Shown here: positions 47,601 to 57,400 of the stretch, in pieces
How positions within the stretch are numbered: position 1 is the stretch's first letter
How the letters are laid out: every line of letters begins with the position of its first letter
Source: Ovis canadensis
Lineage: Eukaryota > Chordata > Mammalia > Artiodactyla > Bovidae
Direction of reading: 5' to 3'
NCBI RefSeq assembly: GCF_042477335.2
Contig: NC_091255.1
Coordinates: 36,372,501 to 36,436,500 of the forward strand
Length of the DNA: 64,000 nt
The notes under the pieces: model-generated
Databases searched by the model: none
Seen by the model: only the letters and a program-made list of their open reading frames with translations
What the model was told of the DNA's origin: nothing
Made by a program: the position numbers and the translations under genes

Positions 47601-50600
47601 GAGGAGCCTGGTGGGCCACAGTCCATGGGGTTGCAAAGAGTCGGACATGACTGAGCTCACACGCACCACCTTATATATCCCCAGTGTAGACAACAACAGC
47701 ATAATTATGATCAAGAGGATGGCTCTAATCATAATAGCTAAGCAACTCTTGAGTGTCTTTTCTAGATGTTCCAAGTGCTACACACCCATTTAACCTTACT
47801 AATGATTGTGTGAGGATAGGAACTATTATTGACCCCACTTTATAGATAGGAAACTGAGGCTCGAAGAGGTTAAATAACTTGCCACAGGTCATACAGATAA
47901 TATTCAATAATTGACGGAGACAAACTTCAAATCCAGGTACTCTTAACTCCATGCTATGTTGCTTCTACTAATTATTTTTTTGTCACTCAGTCGTGTCCAA
48001 CTCTGGGACACAGGCCCGAATACTGGAGTGGGAAGTCTTTCCCTTCTTCAGGGGATCTTCCTAACCCAGGGATCGAACCCAGGTCTCCCATATTGCAATC
48101 AGATTCTTTACCAACTGAGCTATCAGGAAGCCCTTTAATATAATAATAGTTGTGATTAATAATTATTAAAATAATAGCAACCTTCTTTTCAGCATTTACT
48201 ATGTCCCAAAGACTATGCTAAGTACTTTATATAGATTTCCTTATTGAATTCTCACAATGCTATTGATTTGGTCGGTAGAAATTATTCCCCTTTTACAGAT
48301 GGGGAAACTAAGAGAGGAGAGGTAATGTGAGTTGCTCAGGGTTATGCAGACAGTGAGTGGCGAGGCTAGTGTCCCAGCCCTGTGAACCCCAAAATGCCAA
48401 GCCAAGTGGGGTCCTCTGAGTTGCACCCCTCTGAATCCCAGGGCTGCAGAGCAGGGGTCCAATTACCCTTCCTCTTTGTTCCCAACAGAGGGTGAGATGG
48501 TTGGATGGCATCACTGACTCAATGGACATGGGTTTGGGTGGACCCCAGGAGTTTGTATGGACAGGGAGGCCTGGCATGCTGTGGTTCATGGGGTCACAAA
48601 GAGTCGGACATGACTGAGCGACTGAACTGAACTGAACTTTGTCCCCAGAATATCCTGCGCCAGACAGAGGAGGGGTCCAGCCGCCAGGAGAATGCCCAGA
48701 AGGCCCTGGGTGCTGTCAGTAAGGTGGGAGGGGGATGCTGGGGCTAGGGGAGGTGAGGAGGTGGGAGGGAGGGATGGGTGGATGGGGTGGGAAGGGTGGG
48801 TGATTCGGCTTCCCTTACCTAGATCATTGAGCGGTGCAGTGCCGAGGTTGGACGCATGAAACAGACAGAGGAGCTGATCCGGCTCACGCAGAGGCTGCGC
48901 TTCCACAAAGTCAAGGTTAGCCCCTGCCCAGGCTCTGGGCTTCCCTTTCCCCATGGTGCTGTGAGGTCAGAATCTCCTCCCTGCTTCCTCACAGGCCCTG
49001 CCCCTGGTCTCCTGGTCCAGGCGCCTGGAGTTGCAGGGGGAACTGACAGAGCTGGGGTGCAGGAGGGGAGGCGTGCTCTTTGCCTCACGCCCCCGCTTCA
49101 CCCCCCTCTGCCTGCTGCTCTTCAGTGACCTGTTGCTCATCACTCAGCCCAAGAGGTGGGTCCCAGGGAGGGAGGGAGCCCAGGCAGGGGTGGGGAGGAG
49201 GAGTCCAGCTGGACCTCTGCTCTCCCTCTGAACCTCCTCTTTGCTGGGCAGTGGGCAGCGGCTACAGGTTCTGGATTATGCCCATCGCTCCCTGGTCCAG
49301 GCCCAGCAGGTCCCAGACCCATCTGGCCCCCCTACGTTCCGCCTCTCTCTTCTCAGCAACCACCAGGGCCGCCCCACACACCGGCTACTCCAAGCTTCAT
49401 CCCTGTGAGTTGTGTCTCCTTCAGAAAACACCCTGGGCAGGGTGTGTGTGTGTGTGTATGTTTCCCTGGTGGTCCAGTGGTTGAAACTCCATGCTTCCAC
49501 TGCAGGGGGCACAGGTTCAATCTCTGGTCAGGGAACTAAGATCCAGCAGGTGCCACCGAAAAAGAAAACATCCTGGGGGACCCACTCCTGACCCTTACCT
49601 GACCTCTCAGAGTCCACCACCCTCCCCGCAAAGTCTCCTCCAAAGCCCCTGCCTAACCCCCAGGAGGATGAACTTTGTCCCCAGAATATCCTGTGCCAGA
49701 CAGAGGAGCGGTCCAGCCGCCAGGACCCTTCCCCATGTTCCCTAAAGGTGACCTCTTCCCTTCCCTATGTTCCCACCAGATCAGACATGCAGCGCTGGCT
49801 GGGCGCCTTCCCTACCCCAGGCCCCCTTCCCTGCTCTGCAGACACCGTCTATGAGGACTGTGGTGAGTGTCCCCCAGAGGGGAGGAGGTAAGGAGAAGGG
49901 AGTCTTCGAGGATAATGGGGGAGAAGCTAAAAAGAGCCTGGATCTCACTGTGATATCACCTACCCCAACCAGACTGTTCCCAGGAACTCTGTTCGGAGCC
50001 TTCCACACCCACCAAGACAGAGGGACGAAATGTGGAATTCAGGGCTCCCCCCAAGCACCTACACAAGAACCCTGAAGGTGAGAGATTCTTTTATTCATTC
50101 ATTCAATAAATATTTATTCAGCATTTATGAGATACCACTCACAGTTCTCAGCACTATGTACAAGACATGCAGATATTCTTGCCCTGCTATGCTATACGTT
50201 CAAGTAGAGGTAAAACAATAAAGAACAAACAAGATAAATAAGGTGATAAGTGCTGTGGAAAAGCAAAGGTGAAGCAGAGTCAAGGAGGTTAGGAGCTTCC
50301 AGGTTGGGTAGGGTTACACGTTTAAACAGGGAGGTCAAGGGACTTCCCTGGTAGACTGGTGGTTAAGATGCTGCACTCCCAATGCAGGGGGCCTGGGTTC
50401 AATCCCTGGTCAGGGAACTGGATCCCATATGCTGGAACTAAGAGTTCTCATGCTGCAACTAAGACCCCCTGCAGCCAAATAAATAAATAAACAAACAATA
50501 AGTAGAGAGGGTGAGGCAGATCTCACAGGCACCCTGTGGATAGTGACTTTGTGGAAGAATTTAGGCACATGGTGTCTGGTGTGAAAGTGTCCCAAGAGGC

Positions 50601-51119
50601 AGGAGTAAGAAAGCCAGTGTGACAAGAGGGAGTGAGGAAAGGAGAGAAGCAGATGAGGTCATGGGGGTAACTGGGATCAGGTCACGAGGGTCCTCATAGG
50701 TTCCTGTAAAAACTCTGGCTGTCACTCTGAGTGAGATGAGCAGTCAACGCAGGGCTTCATGGGAGGGACCCCACCTCTCTGATGCTGCTGTCACGTCCAC
50801 CTCTAATGGCCCTTTTACCAATGCTCCAAGGCTTTTCCACTAATTCCCACGCCTGCCATGGCCCTCAGGCGTTAGACCCCACTGGGCCTCCCTTCCCCCG
50901 CCCCCGCTCTCCCCCTGACCTGCCCTCTACCCTGGCCCCACTTAGGCCCTTGTGTCTTCTTTTTCAGGCTGGCTGAAGGGGCTTCCTGGAGCCTTCCCTG
51001 CCCAGTTGGTGTGTGAAGTCACAGGGGAACATGAAAGGAGGAAGCACCTTCGTCAGCACCAGAGACTCCTGGAGGCTGTTGGGCCATCTTCAGGCACCCC
51101 CGATGCCCCCCCACCCTAA
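42931..51119 (+). CDS. ARHGEF15: Rho guanine nucleotide exchange factor 15 (ephexin-5)
   Basis: Activates RhoA-type GTPases; known in vascular cells and in neurons downstream of EphB2. Coding exons: 42931-43540, 43911-44243, 44467-44521, 45575-45633, 45720-45931, 46038-46198, 46381-46533, 46632-46761, 48649-48723, 48823-48915, 48995-49155, 49252-49404, 49780-49862, 49973-50077, 50968-51119. They join in frame to 844 codons plus TAA (human 841). Residues 1-350 are proline-rich and probably disordered. The Dbl-homology domain begins about residue 424 (SLFEVVTSEASYLRSLRLL) and includes LPSFLLLPFQRITRLRMLLQ. A PH-like domain follows (about 640-760, RFTPLCLLLFSDLLLITQPK). The ATG has A at -3 and matches MSAQSLPEATPPTQKPPR of the family. 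Intron 8 ends in a retroelement directly at the acceptor of exon 9, and intron 12 holds a copy of the start of exon 9. Confidence 0.97.
43590..43706 (-). mobile_element. CHR-type SINE in ARHGEF15 intron 1
   Basis: A T-rich start, inverted B box (AGGGATTGAACCCATG), and head ending AACTGCCAGGCAAGTCCC. It contains a perfect 11-bp inverted repeat at 43614-43636. Confidence 0.8.
44565..44600 (+). repeat. (GT)n microsatellite
   Basis: About 18 GT units directly adjoining a Bov-tA SINE in ARHGEF15 intron 3. Confidence 0.95.
44601..44810 (-). mobile_element. Bov-tA SINE in ARHGEF15 intron 3
   Basis: The Bov-A block (GGCTCCTCTCTCCATGGG) and inverted tRNA-like head ending GTGCCACCTGGGAAGCCC. Confidence 0.9.
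44870..45060 (+). repeat. MIR-like fragment in ARHGEF15 intron 3
   Basis: CCCCAGCTTTGTCCCTTATC, CTACGTGACCTCAAACATTC, ACTTAACCTTTCTGGGTCTC and TCCTCACCTGTGAAATTGGG form the MIRb core in order. Confidence 0.75.
46960..47085 (+). repeat. MIR-like fragment in ARHGEF15 intron 8
   Basis: GACCTGAGTTCTGGTCTTAG and TCTGCTGCTAACTGGCTGAG match the first half of MIRb. Confidence 0.65.
47462..47652 (+). mobile_element. Bov-tA SINE in ARHGEF15 intron 8
   Basis: The tRNA-like head (GCCCTGCTGGCTCAGTGG, B box GGGTTTAATCCCTGG) and Bov-A monomer ending GTCGGACATGACTGAGC. Confidence 0.93.
47735..47955 (+). repeat. MIR element in ARHGEF15 intron 8
   Basis: The core is clear: ACTATTATTGACCCCACTTT, ATAGATAGGAAACTGAGGC, AGAGGTTAAATAACTTGCC and ACAGGTCATACAGATAATA. 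Confidence 0.85.
47983..48135 (-). mobile_element. Bov-tA SINE between two MIR elements
   Basis: Minus-oriented, internally shortened in the Bov-A part (GTCACTCAGTCGTGTCCAAC), with head ending CTGAGCTATCAGGAAGCCC. Confidence 0.88.
48140..48400 (+). repeat. MIR element in ARHGEF15 intron 8
   Basis: CAGCATTTACTATGTCCCAAA, CTATGCTAAGTACTTTATAT, CCCCTTTTACAGATGGGGAA and ACTAAGAGAGGAGAGGTAA are the MIR core in order. Confidence 0.85.
48485..48636 (+). mobile_element. BovB/Bov-A 3'-end insertion at ARHGEF15 exon 9 acceptor
   Basis: The plus-oriented BovB tail, from ACAGAGGGTGAGATGG to the tandem tail CTGAACTGAACTGAA. It is flanked by an 11-bp duplication with one mismatch, CTTTGTTCCCA at 48474-48484 and CTTTGTCCCCA at 48637-48647. 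The right copy is followed at once by G, so it forms the AG acceptor of exon 9 at 48649. The original pyrimidine tract (ACCCTTCCTCTTTGT) now lies on the far side of the insert. Confidence 0.93.
49457..49570 (+). mobile_element. CHR-type SINE in ARHGEF15 intron 12
   Basis: The head TGTTTCCCTGGTGGTCCAG, B box AGGTTCAATCTCTGG and an A-rich tail. A short GT run precedes it. Confidence 0.85.
49669..49725 (+). repeat. ARHGEF15: Copy of the exon 9 acceptor and exon start, in intron 12
   Basis: These 57 bases match 48633-48689 at 55 positions. They carry the last bases of intron 8 including the AG acceptor, and the first 41 bases of exon 9. The original's flanking sequence on either side does not match. 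A potential donor (AAAG/GTGACC) lies at 49748; a cryptic exon 49685-49747 would be 63 bases, but read in the phase of exon 12 it ends in TAA. Confidence 0.97.
50085..50275 (+). repeat. Ancient L2-like fragment in ARHGEF15 intron 14
   Basis: ATTCATTCATTCAATAAATA followed by TTTATTCAGCATTTATGAGA is typical of old mammalian repeats; family assignment uncertain. Confidence 0.45.
50338..50500 (+). mobile_element. CHR-type SINE in ARHGEF15 intron 14
   Basis: The head GGGACTTCCCTGGTAGACTGG, B box GGGTTCAATCCCTGG, and a tail of AATAAATAAATAAAC. Confidence 0.92.
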
Positions 51120-52482
51120 TGCATGGTGGTGTGGAGGGGGAGCAGCACAAGTCAGGACAGCTGGCAGCCTGGCACAGAGAGAACAAAGCCCATCCATGCA
51201 CTGGATTCGCTCAGTGGAAACGCTACCTCAGTGGCAACCAATAGGGGCCGAGCTTCAAGACTGGGCAGCCAATGAAAACAGGGCCGTCTGAGCCCACGCA
51301 GGAGGGAGAATGAAGATGGCTTGAGTGGGTTGCCAGTGGAGGCAGAGGCTTAGTGCAGAGCGGACAGTAGGTGGTGAGCCTCTGGCTAGTGAGTATCCCT
51401 GCTATGCTCACAGCCAAAGAAGAGGATTCTAGGTCAATGCAGTTAAAAGAGGGCTGCATTTGAGATAAAGTCCTAGGATCAAATAGCCAATAGCAGGGAT
51501 AAGTCCAGATGGTGATCTGGGCCCAAGAGACCAGTAGGAACCCTGCTTGGTGCTATAACAATCACTGTCCTGTCTTTTGAGTCTGGGAAGTATTAGACTC
51601 CATTCCTGGGGTGCCTCCTGTATCCTCTTGAGCCACTTCCTCTCTTCTAGAAGAATCCAGAGTATGTCTCAGAGAATATGTGTGTGTGCATATGTCTGCA
51701 TATGTATTAAGGAGGGTGATTTTTCGGAACATGGTGTGTACGGTTTTGCCTCCTTGCCAGATAATTGAGTGCTCTATTTCTTCCCTCACCCCTCATTTTT
51801 CCCATTAGTCTTCTCAAAAAGACAGTAGGTCTGAGCTCCAGAGGCACATGTGCTGGGTGTGGCTTGGCAGCCAGAGGCCAGAGCTGGGGATAAGAGAGGC
51901 CTGGGTTCTGGGTCTCTTGGAGGCCGGAGACACCGAGGCCTCCTGAAGTTTGTAGGCCCTTTTCCTTGCCCAGAGCTTGGCCCTCATAATCCCTACCTGC
52001 AGATCATCCAGCCTGAACCATAAGCAGCCATCCAGCCTCAGCTTCAGGCTTCAGACTGGCTCTGGGCCCCAGGTTGGAGTGAGCTTCAGCTGTGGCTCTC
52101 GAGCCAACTAAGAAAGCCTCTAGGGCTTTCTTGCCTTCATCATGATCCTTTCACAGAAACAGTGGGCCAAGCAGTGGGAAAGAAAAGAGACCCAGTGTTG
52201 CTGCCTAACCCCACCCAGAGCATCTGCTTAAAGATGAGAAACTGGCACGATGCCAGAGGAGGTGAGGGACACACAGAGCAGAGCAGACAATTGTGGGCAA
52301 GTGGCATCACGCCTTCCCTTCAGCTCACGCATGGCAACTTGCCTGGGACAGAAACTGCCATGCCCTTCACAAGGGAGCACAAGGACTCTGAGGGATCCAG
52401 AGGGAGAAAGGTACTGGCATTTGGCTTGTCCATGACTTTGGAGATTGACCCAGCACAGTGCCTGGCATATGAGATGCCATGC
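51120..52482 (+). other. ARHGEF15: ARHGEF15 3' UTR and downstream DNA
   Basis: No coding exon seen. No AATAAA occurs in this stretch; the first is at 52690-52695, directly behind a SINE. The end of the transcript therefore cannot be placed; a variant hexamer may be used. Confidence 0.45.
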
Positions 52483-52689
52483 CATGCTTAGTCACTTAGT
52501 CGTATCTGACTTTTTGCAACTCACTGTAGACTGCCAGGCTGCTCTGTCCATGGGATTTTCCAGGCAAGAATACTGGAGTGGGTTGTCATTTTCTTCTCCA
52601 GGGGATCTTCCCAACCCAGGGGTTGAACCTGTGTCTCCTAAGTCTCCTGCATTGCAGATGGATTCTTTACCCACTGAGTCATCACCACC
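52483..52689 (-). mobile_element. Bov-tA SINE
   Basis: A minus-oriented Bov-A block (GGCTGCTCTGTCCATGGG) and inverted tRNA-like head ending CCACTGAGTCATCACC. Confidence 0.9.
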
Positions 52690-53029
52690 AATAAATGTTG
52701 GTGGAACTGTGTTGAGGCTTTTTGGGGGACCACGTTTTTAAAGGAGGAGTGGTTTTTAAATGCAACTCTATTAGGGGAGCAGAGCTGGTTGAAAAGGTAT
52801 CTTTCGAGGGCAGGGGTCAGCTCTGCTGGGAACTGGGGCTTGGAGCGCAGGTGCAAGGCCTGAATGTGTTGATGCTCGTAGCTTCCGAGGGATCTTGGGC
52901 AATATGGTGGTGGTAGAGTTTCAGGTGTTGGAGCAGGAAGCTGCAGGTTGGGAAAAGGACAGGTAGAGCCAGATACAGCTGGGACTTGGGCAAGTGAAGA
53001 ACACAAAGGGCAATCAGTCAGCAATAAAT

Positions 53030-53215
53030 GTCCTTTACTGAGCAGCCACGCATCTCTGTGTTTAATTCATTTCTACATCTGTTCGTTGAGTGCCTTCTAT
53101 GAGCTAGGCACTCTTCTAGGATCTGAGGATACAGAGATGAAAAAGACAAGGACCTTGCCCTTAAGAAGCTTACATTCTGGGGAAGTTGCTAAGTAAACAA
53201 GTTAATAACTAAGTT
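53030..53215 (+). repeat. Ancient L2-like fragment
   Basis: GAGTGCCTTCTATGAGCTAG, GCACTCTTCTAGGATCTGAG and AAGAAGCTTACATTCTGGGG are the familiar pattern of an old L2-type repeat end. Confidence 0.5.
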
Positions 53216-53272
53216 AAGATCAGATAGAAGTGATTACTTTGAAGAAAATGCAAAAAAGGTTATAATACAGAG

Positions 53273-53274
<2 letters not shown>

Positions 53275-53313
<39 letters not shown>
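53275..53313 (+). repeat. (GT)n microsatellite
   Basis: An uninterrupted run of about 19 GT units. Confidence 0.95.
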
Positions 53314-53314
<1 letters not shown>

Positions 53315-53689
53315 CTTTGGGGAAGAGCCTGGAGGAGATGACGGTAAGCTGAAACCCAAATAACAAGAAGGAAGCATCTGGGAAGATCTGAGCAAAGAAC
53401 ACTCTAGGGGTGGCAACAAAGGGACTGAAGTGCAGGAAGAGAAGGCAGTGGTCATGGGGAGGGAGCTGGCCTACATGCTCACAAGTTTCTTGGGGGCTGG
53501 CGGGGTGTCGCTCCACAGAAACTCCCCTCTTCCTCTGAGACACACAGACACATCCAGAGGCAGACAAAGCTGCGCATATATGTTCCCTCCCAAATCCTCA
53601 GTCCCTTCCCGAGTCCTGCCGTTTAAGGAAACCTCCAGGCTCCAAGCCAGAGGTTCTGATATTGGGACAATGGAAAGATGGAGACCAGT

Positions 53690-53975
53690 TAAGAGTTGTT
53701 TGGGCAATTGCATTATGGCTAAGACCTGGAGCTCCCAATGCAAGGGGCTTTGGGTTCGATCTCTGATCAGGGAACTAGATCTTACATGCCACAACTAGAG
53801 ATCCCAGCGTGCTGTGTGCTCAGTCATTCAGTCCTGTCTGACTCTTTGTGGCTCTTTGGACTTTAGCCTGCTAGGCTCCTTTGTCCATGGGATTTTGTAA
53901 ACAAGATTACTGGAGTGGGTTACCATTTCCTCCTCCAAATGCCATAACTAAGACCTGGCACAGCCAAATGAATAA
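53690..53975 (+). mobile_element. CHR-type SINE interrupted by a Bov-A-type SINE
   Basis: The plus-oriented CHR B box (GGGTTCGATCTCTGATC) and body CATGCCACAACTAGAGATCCC break off at about 53808 and resume at about 53938 with ATGCCATAACTAAGACC and an A-rich tail. Confidence 0.82.
53810..53937 (-). mobile_element. Bov-A-type SINE nested in the CHR SINE
   Basis: A single Bov-A monomer in minus orientation (GTGCTCAGTCATTCAGTCC, GGCTCCTTTGTCCATGGG, CATTTCCTCCTCC). Confidence 0.85.
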
Positions 53976-54696
53976 ACTGGGGGACATGAAAGCATGAATA
54001 TATAACCACATGTTCCAAAGAGACTGAAAAGACAGGACGGGAGGGGACTGTCCTGTTCCTGTTATTTCAGGGGTCCCTTTCCATTTTGGGGTGACCTGAG
54101 TGTGCGTGTGTGTATGCACAATCCTGGAGAGGTCTGCATTTTGCATCTGTTGGAGGAGACCAAGAGGCAGAAAGCACAGCAATACAGCAACGAAGCAGAT
54201 GTGAGAGAATGAGGACTTCATGGGAGAAGGAATGGGGCCCAGGCAACAAAGACAGAGGAGATGGAATAGTGTAGTGGGTAGAGGTGGTCCAGGTGGTAGT
54301 AAGTGACTGGGCTCTCGTATGTTCTCTCCCTCCCTCTCCTGAGCACCTTCTGCCAGGTGTCCACCTCTCTGCCTTAGCTACATACAGCCTTCTCCTGGTG
54401 TCCATCACCCTCTCTGTTCTGTGTTGTCCCCCCTCCCCCACTTTTTACCCCTCTGGATTGCCTTCTGCAGTTTCCTGTAGGAAGGCCCATGGGAGGAGAA
54501 GTCTCTTTCAGTGCTGCCCTGACTGGCATTCCAGGCATGGTGGTGGGGGTCATATCTACAAACACCCAGGTGGTAGAGAGGCTTACTGCCTGGCTAGGGG
54601 CATCCTGGAGCTGCCATTACCCCATTCCTTCATATTCTATCATCTGGGGAGGTAGAAGAAACAAACATTTTCACAGGCTTAGGAAAAGCCTTCCTA
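53976..54696. other. Intergenic DNA, nothing recognised
   Basis: No exon or repeat family recognised. The open frame at 54284-54655 is hydrophobic in part but has no recognisable family. Confidence 0.35.
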
Positions 54697-54965
54697 CTTG
54701 TTGGGAGGACTGATGCTGAAGCTGGAACTCCAGTATTTTGGTCATCTGATGTGAACAGCTGACTCATGGGAAAGTCTCTGATTCTGGGAAAGATTGAGGG
54801 CAGAGGAGAAGAGGGAGTCAGAAAATGAGATAGCTGGATGGCATCACCGAAGCAACAGACATGCACTTGGGCAAACTTGGGGAGATGGTGAGGGACAGGG
54901 AGGCCTGGCATGCTGCAGTCCATGGGGTCGCAAAGAGTCGGACATGACTGGGTGAGCAAGCAACA
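54697..54965 (+). mobile_element. BovB 3'-end fragment
   Basis: The plus-oriented BovB tail: ACTGATGCTGAAGCTGGAAC, GATAGCTGGATGGCATCACC, ending GTCGCAAAGAGTCGGACATG. Confidence 0.9.
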
Positions 54966-55429
54966 AGGAAAAGTGCACGTATATCTCAGACCTGGAAGAA
55001 GTGACTCAGGGGACAGATTGGGGAAGCCAGGCCTCTGTTGGGGGTAGTCAGTATGTGTTCTCTCTACTCACAGCTCTGCTCCTCATATTTGTGGCACCCA
55101 TATTTGGGGAGTCAATGACAATACAGGTAGGACTGGGCACTGACCTCCCTCTGTGCTGGCCTTTCTATGGGCTCTGGGTCAACATCGTCGTGGCCACTGT
55201 TTCATCATTGCAGGAGAGGTGAGCTGCAATCATGACCTTGAGCAGCAAGTGAGTGAGAGGAGCCCACTTTTCCCCACAGCCATTCCACAGGCTGAGCTGA
55301 GGTTCTAGTAGTCATAGTTTCCAGTAGTCACCAGGGACACTTGGTGAAGGCAACATGCTGTACATTGGACGATGCCTGATAAAATCCTTTAAAAATGTGC
55401 CGAGTCTATGAGGTTGATGGGGCACTATG
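54966..55429. other. Intergenic DNA, nothing recognised
   Basis: An open frame at 55001-55222 contains a hydrophobic stretch (LLTALLLIFVAPIFGES). I do not recognise it and it has no supporting neighbour exon. The region is otherwise featureless. Confidence 0.35.
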
Positions 55430-55660
55430 TTTTTATTTATTTATTTATGGCTGTGCTGGGTCTTTGCTGCTGTGCGGGCTCTTCTCTAGGTGTGGAGAGC
55501 TGGAGCTACTCTCTAGGGTGTACTCAGTAGCTGTGGCACATGGGCTTAGTTGCTCCATGGCATGTGGGGGTCTTCATGGATCTTCCTGGATCAGGGATAG
55601 AACCTGTGTCTCCTGCACGGGTAGGCGGATTCTTTACCCCTAAGCCACCAGGGAAGCCCG
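55430..55660 (-). mobile_element. Long CHR-type SINE
   Basis: A (TTTA)n start, inverted body (GGCTGTGCTGGGTCTTTGC), inverted B box and head ending AAGCCACCAGGGAAGCCC. Confidence 0.88.
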
Positions 55661-55734
55661 ATGGAGTGCTATTTTAAAAATGTAATTTTTTTCACTTGGA
55701 AAAAACGGTGTAATTCACATGCAGCAATATCCAC

Positions 55735-55852
55735 CCTCTTTCCTGGTAGCTCAGCTGGTAAAGAATCCGCCTGCAAGGCAGGAGACTCTGGTTCAATTCC
55801 TGGATCAGGAAAATTCCCTGGGGAAGGGATAGGCTACCCACTCCAGTATTCT
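55735..55852 (+). mobile_element. Bov-tA SINE, 3'-truncated by the next
   Basis: The tRNA-like head (CTTTCCTGGTAGCTCAGCTGG, B box TGGTTCAATTCCTGG) and the start of the Bov-A part, ending at CAGTATTCTTGG where a second head begins. Confidence 0.88.
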
Positions 55853-56058
55853 TGGGTTTCCATGGTGGCTCAGGCAGTAAAGAATCCACCTGCAATGAAG
55901 GAGACCTGGGTTCAATCCCTAGTTTGGGAAGAGCCTCTGGAGGAGGCCATGGCAATCCACTGCCCTGTTCTTGCCTTGAGAATCCCCATGGATAGAGGAG
56001 CCTGATGGGCTATACAGTCCATGGGGTTGCAGAGTCTTGGACACGACTAAGCACACAT
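55853..56058 (+). mobile_element. Bov-tA SINE, tandem to the previous
   Basis: A new head (GGGTTTCCATGGTGGCTCAGG) with B box and a full Bov-A monomer ending GACACGACTAAGCACAC. Confidence 0.9.
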
Positions 56059-56326
56059 ATAGTCATGTAATCACTACTGCAATCAAGATGCAAGAGTTTC
56101 ATTGCCCCCTTAAGTTCATTTGTGCCCCTTTGTGCTGAACCCCTTATCCCATCCCAGCTTCTGGCAACCCCTTGTTTGTTTTCTGTCCCTACAGTTTTGT
56201 CTTTTCTATAATGTCTTATAGATGGACTTATACAGTAGATAGCCTTTCAAGTGCGGCTTTTCTCATTTAGCATAACGCTTTTTGTTCACGTTGTTGTGTC
56301 AACACTTTTCTTTTTATTGTTGAATA

Positions 56327-56460
56327 AGAGAAGGAAATGGCAACCCACTCCAGTGTTCTTGCCTGGAGAATCCCAGGGATGGGGGAGCCTGGTGGGCCAC
56401 CGTCTATGGGGTCACACAGAGTCAGACACGACTGAAGTGACTTAGCAGCAGCAGCAGCAA
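56327..56460 (+). mobile_element. Bov-A-type SINE in L1
   Basis: A single Bov-A monomer, from AGAAGGAAATGGCAACCC to GACTTAGCAGCAGCAGCAGC, as in the second half of Bov-A2. Confidence 0.92.
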
Positions 56461-56539
56461 GAGTCCATTGCATGGATGCACAGCAATTGTTTACTCATTC
56501 CCTAAAGTGAAGCTGTTTGGGTTGTTTCCAGCTTGGTTT

Positions 56540-56662
56540 TTTTTGTGTGTGTGTGTGCCATGTAGTCTTGTGGGATCTTATTAATAGTTCTGGGAGCAGG
56601 GATTGAACCCACATCCCCGGTGTTGGAAGCATGGAGTCTTAACCATCAGGGAAGTTCCTGTT
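56540..56662 (-). mobile_element. CHR-type SINE in L1
   Basis: A GT-rich start, inverted B box (AGGGATTGAACCCACATC) and head ending AACCATCAGGGAAGTTCC. Confidence 0.82.
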
Positions 56663-56734
56663 TCCAGTTTTAAATGATTACAAATAAAGTCACTGTTAAG
56701 TATTCTTGCACAGGCATTGTGTTTGTTTTTTTCT

Positions 56735-56880
56735 TTTATTTGTGGAATCAACTGACTGACTGAACTGACTGACTGACTGACACCATGCAGCTTGCGGGAT
56801 CTCAGTTCCCTGAGGGACTTGAACCTAGGCCACAACAATGAGAGTGCCGAATCCTAACCACTAGACCGCCAGAGAACTCC
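56735..56880 (-). mobile_element. CHR-type SINE in L1, with a (GACT)n tract
   Basis: A (GACT)n run at about 56750-56782, inverted body (CATGCAGCTTGCGGGATCTC), and head ending CTAGACCGCCAGAGAACTCC. Confidence 0.85.
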
Positions 56881-56959
56881 TTCCCGTATAGGTTTTTGGA
56901 TGCATGTAGATTTCATTTTACTTGGGTGCATACCTAGGGATGGAATTACTAGGTCATAT

Positions 56960-57400
56960 CTCTGCCAACAAAGGTCCGTATAGTCAAGGCTATGGTCTTC
57001 CCAGTGGCCATGTATTATTGTGAGAGCTGGACCGTAAAGAAGGCAGAATATCAAAGAACTGAAGCCTTTGAACTGAGGTGCTGGAGAAGACTCCTGAAAG
57101 TACCTTGGATAGCAAGGAGATCAACCTGGAATATTCACTGGAAAGACTAATGCTGAAGCTGAAGCTCTAGTATTTTCGTCATCTGATGCGAAAAGAGGAC
57201 TCATTAGAAAATTCCCTGATGCTAGGAAAGATCGAGGGCAGAAGGAGAAGAGGGCATCAGGATGAGATGACTGGACGGCATCACCAATGCAATGAGCATG
57301 AACCTGGGTGAGCTCCAGAAGATGATGAGGGACAGGGAGGCCTGGTGTGCTGCAGCCCATGGGATCGCAAAGAGTTGGACACGCCTGGGGGACTGAACAA
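56960..57400 (+). mobile_element. BovB 3'-end fragment in L1
   Basis: Plus-oriented; it starts in the last part of ORF2 (CTGCCAACAAAGGTCCGTAT) and runs to the tail GACTGAACAACAACAACG. Confidence 0.92.

Noticed and set aside
55001-55222. Small membrane protein
   Set aside because: One hydrophobic stretch, no family resemblance, no adjoining exon or promoter.
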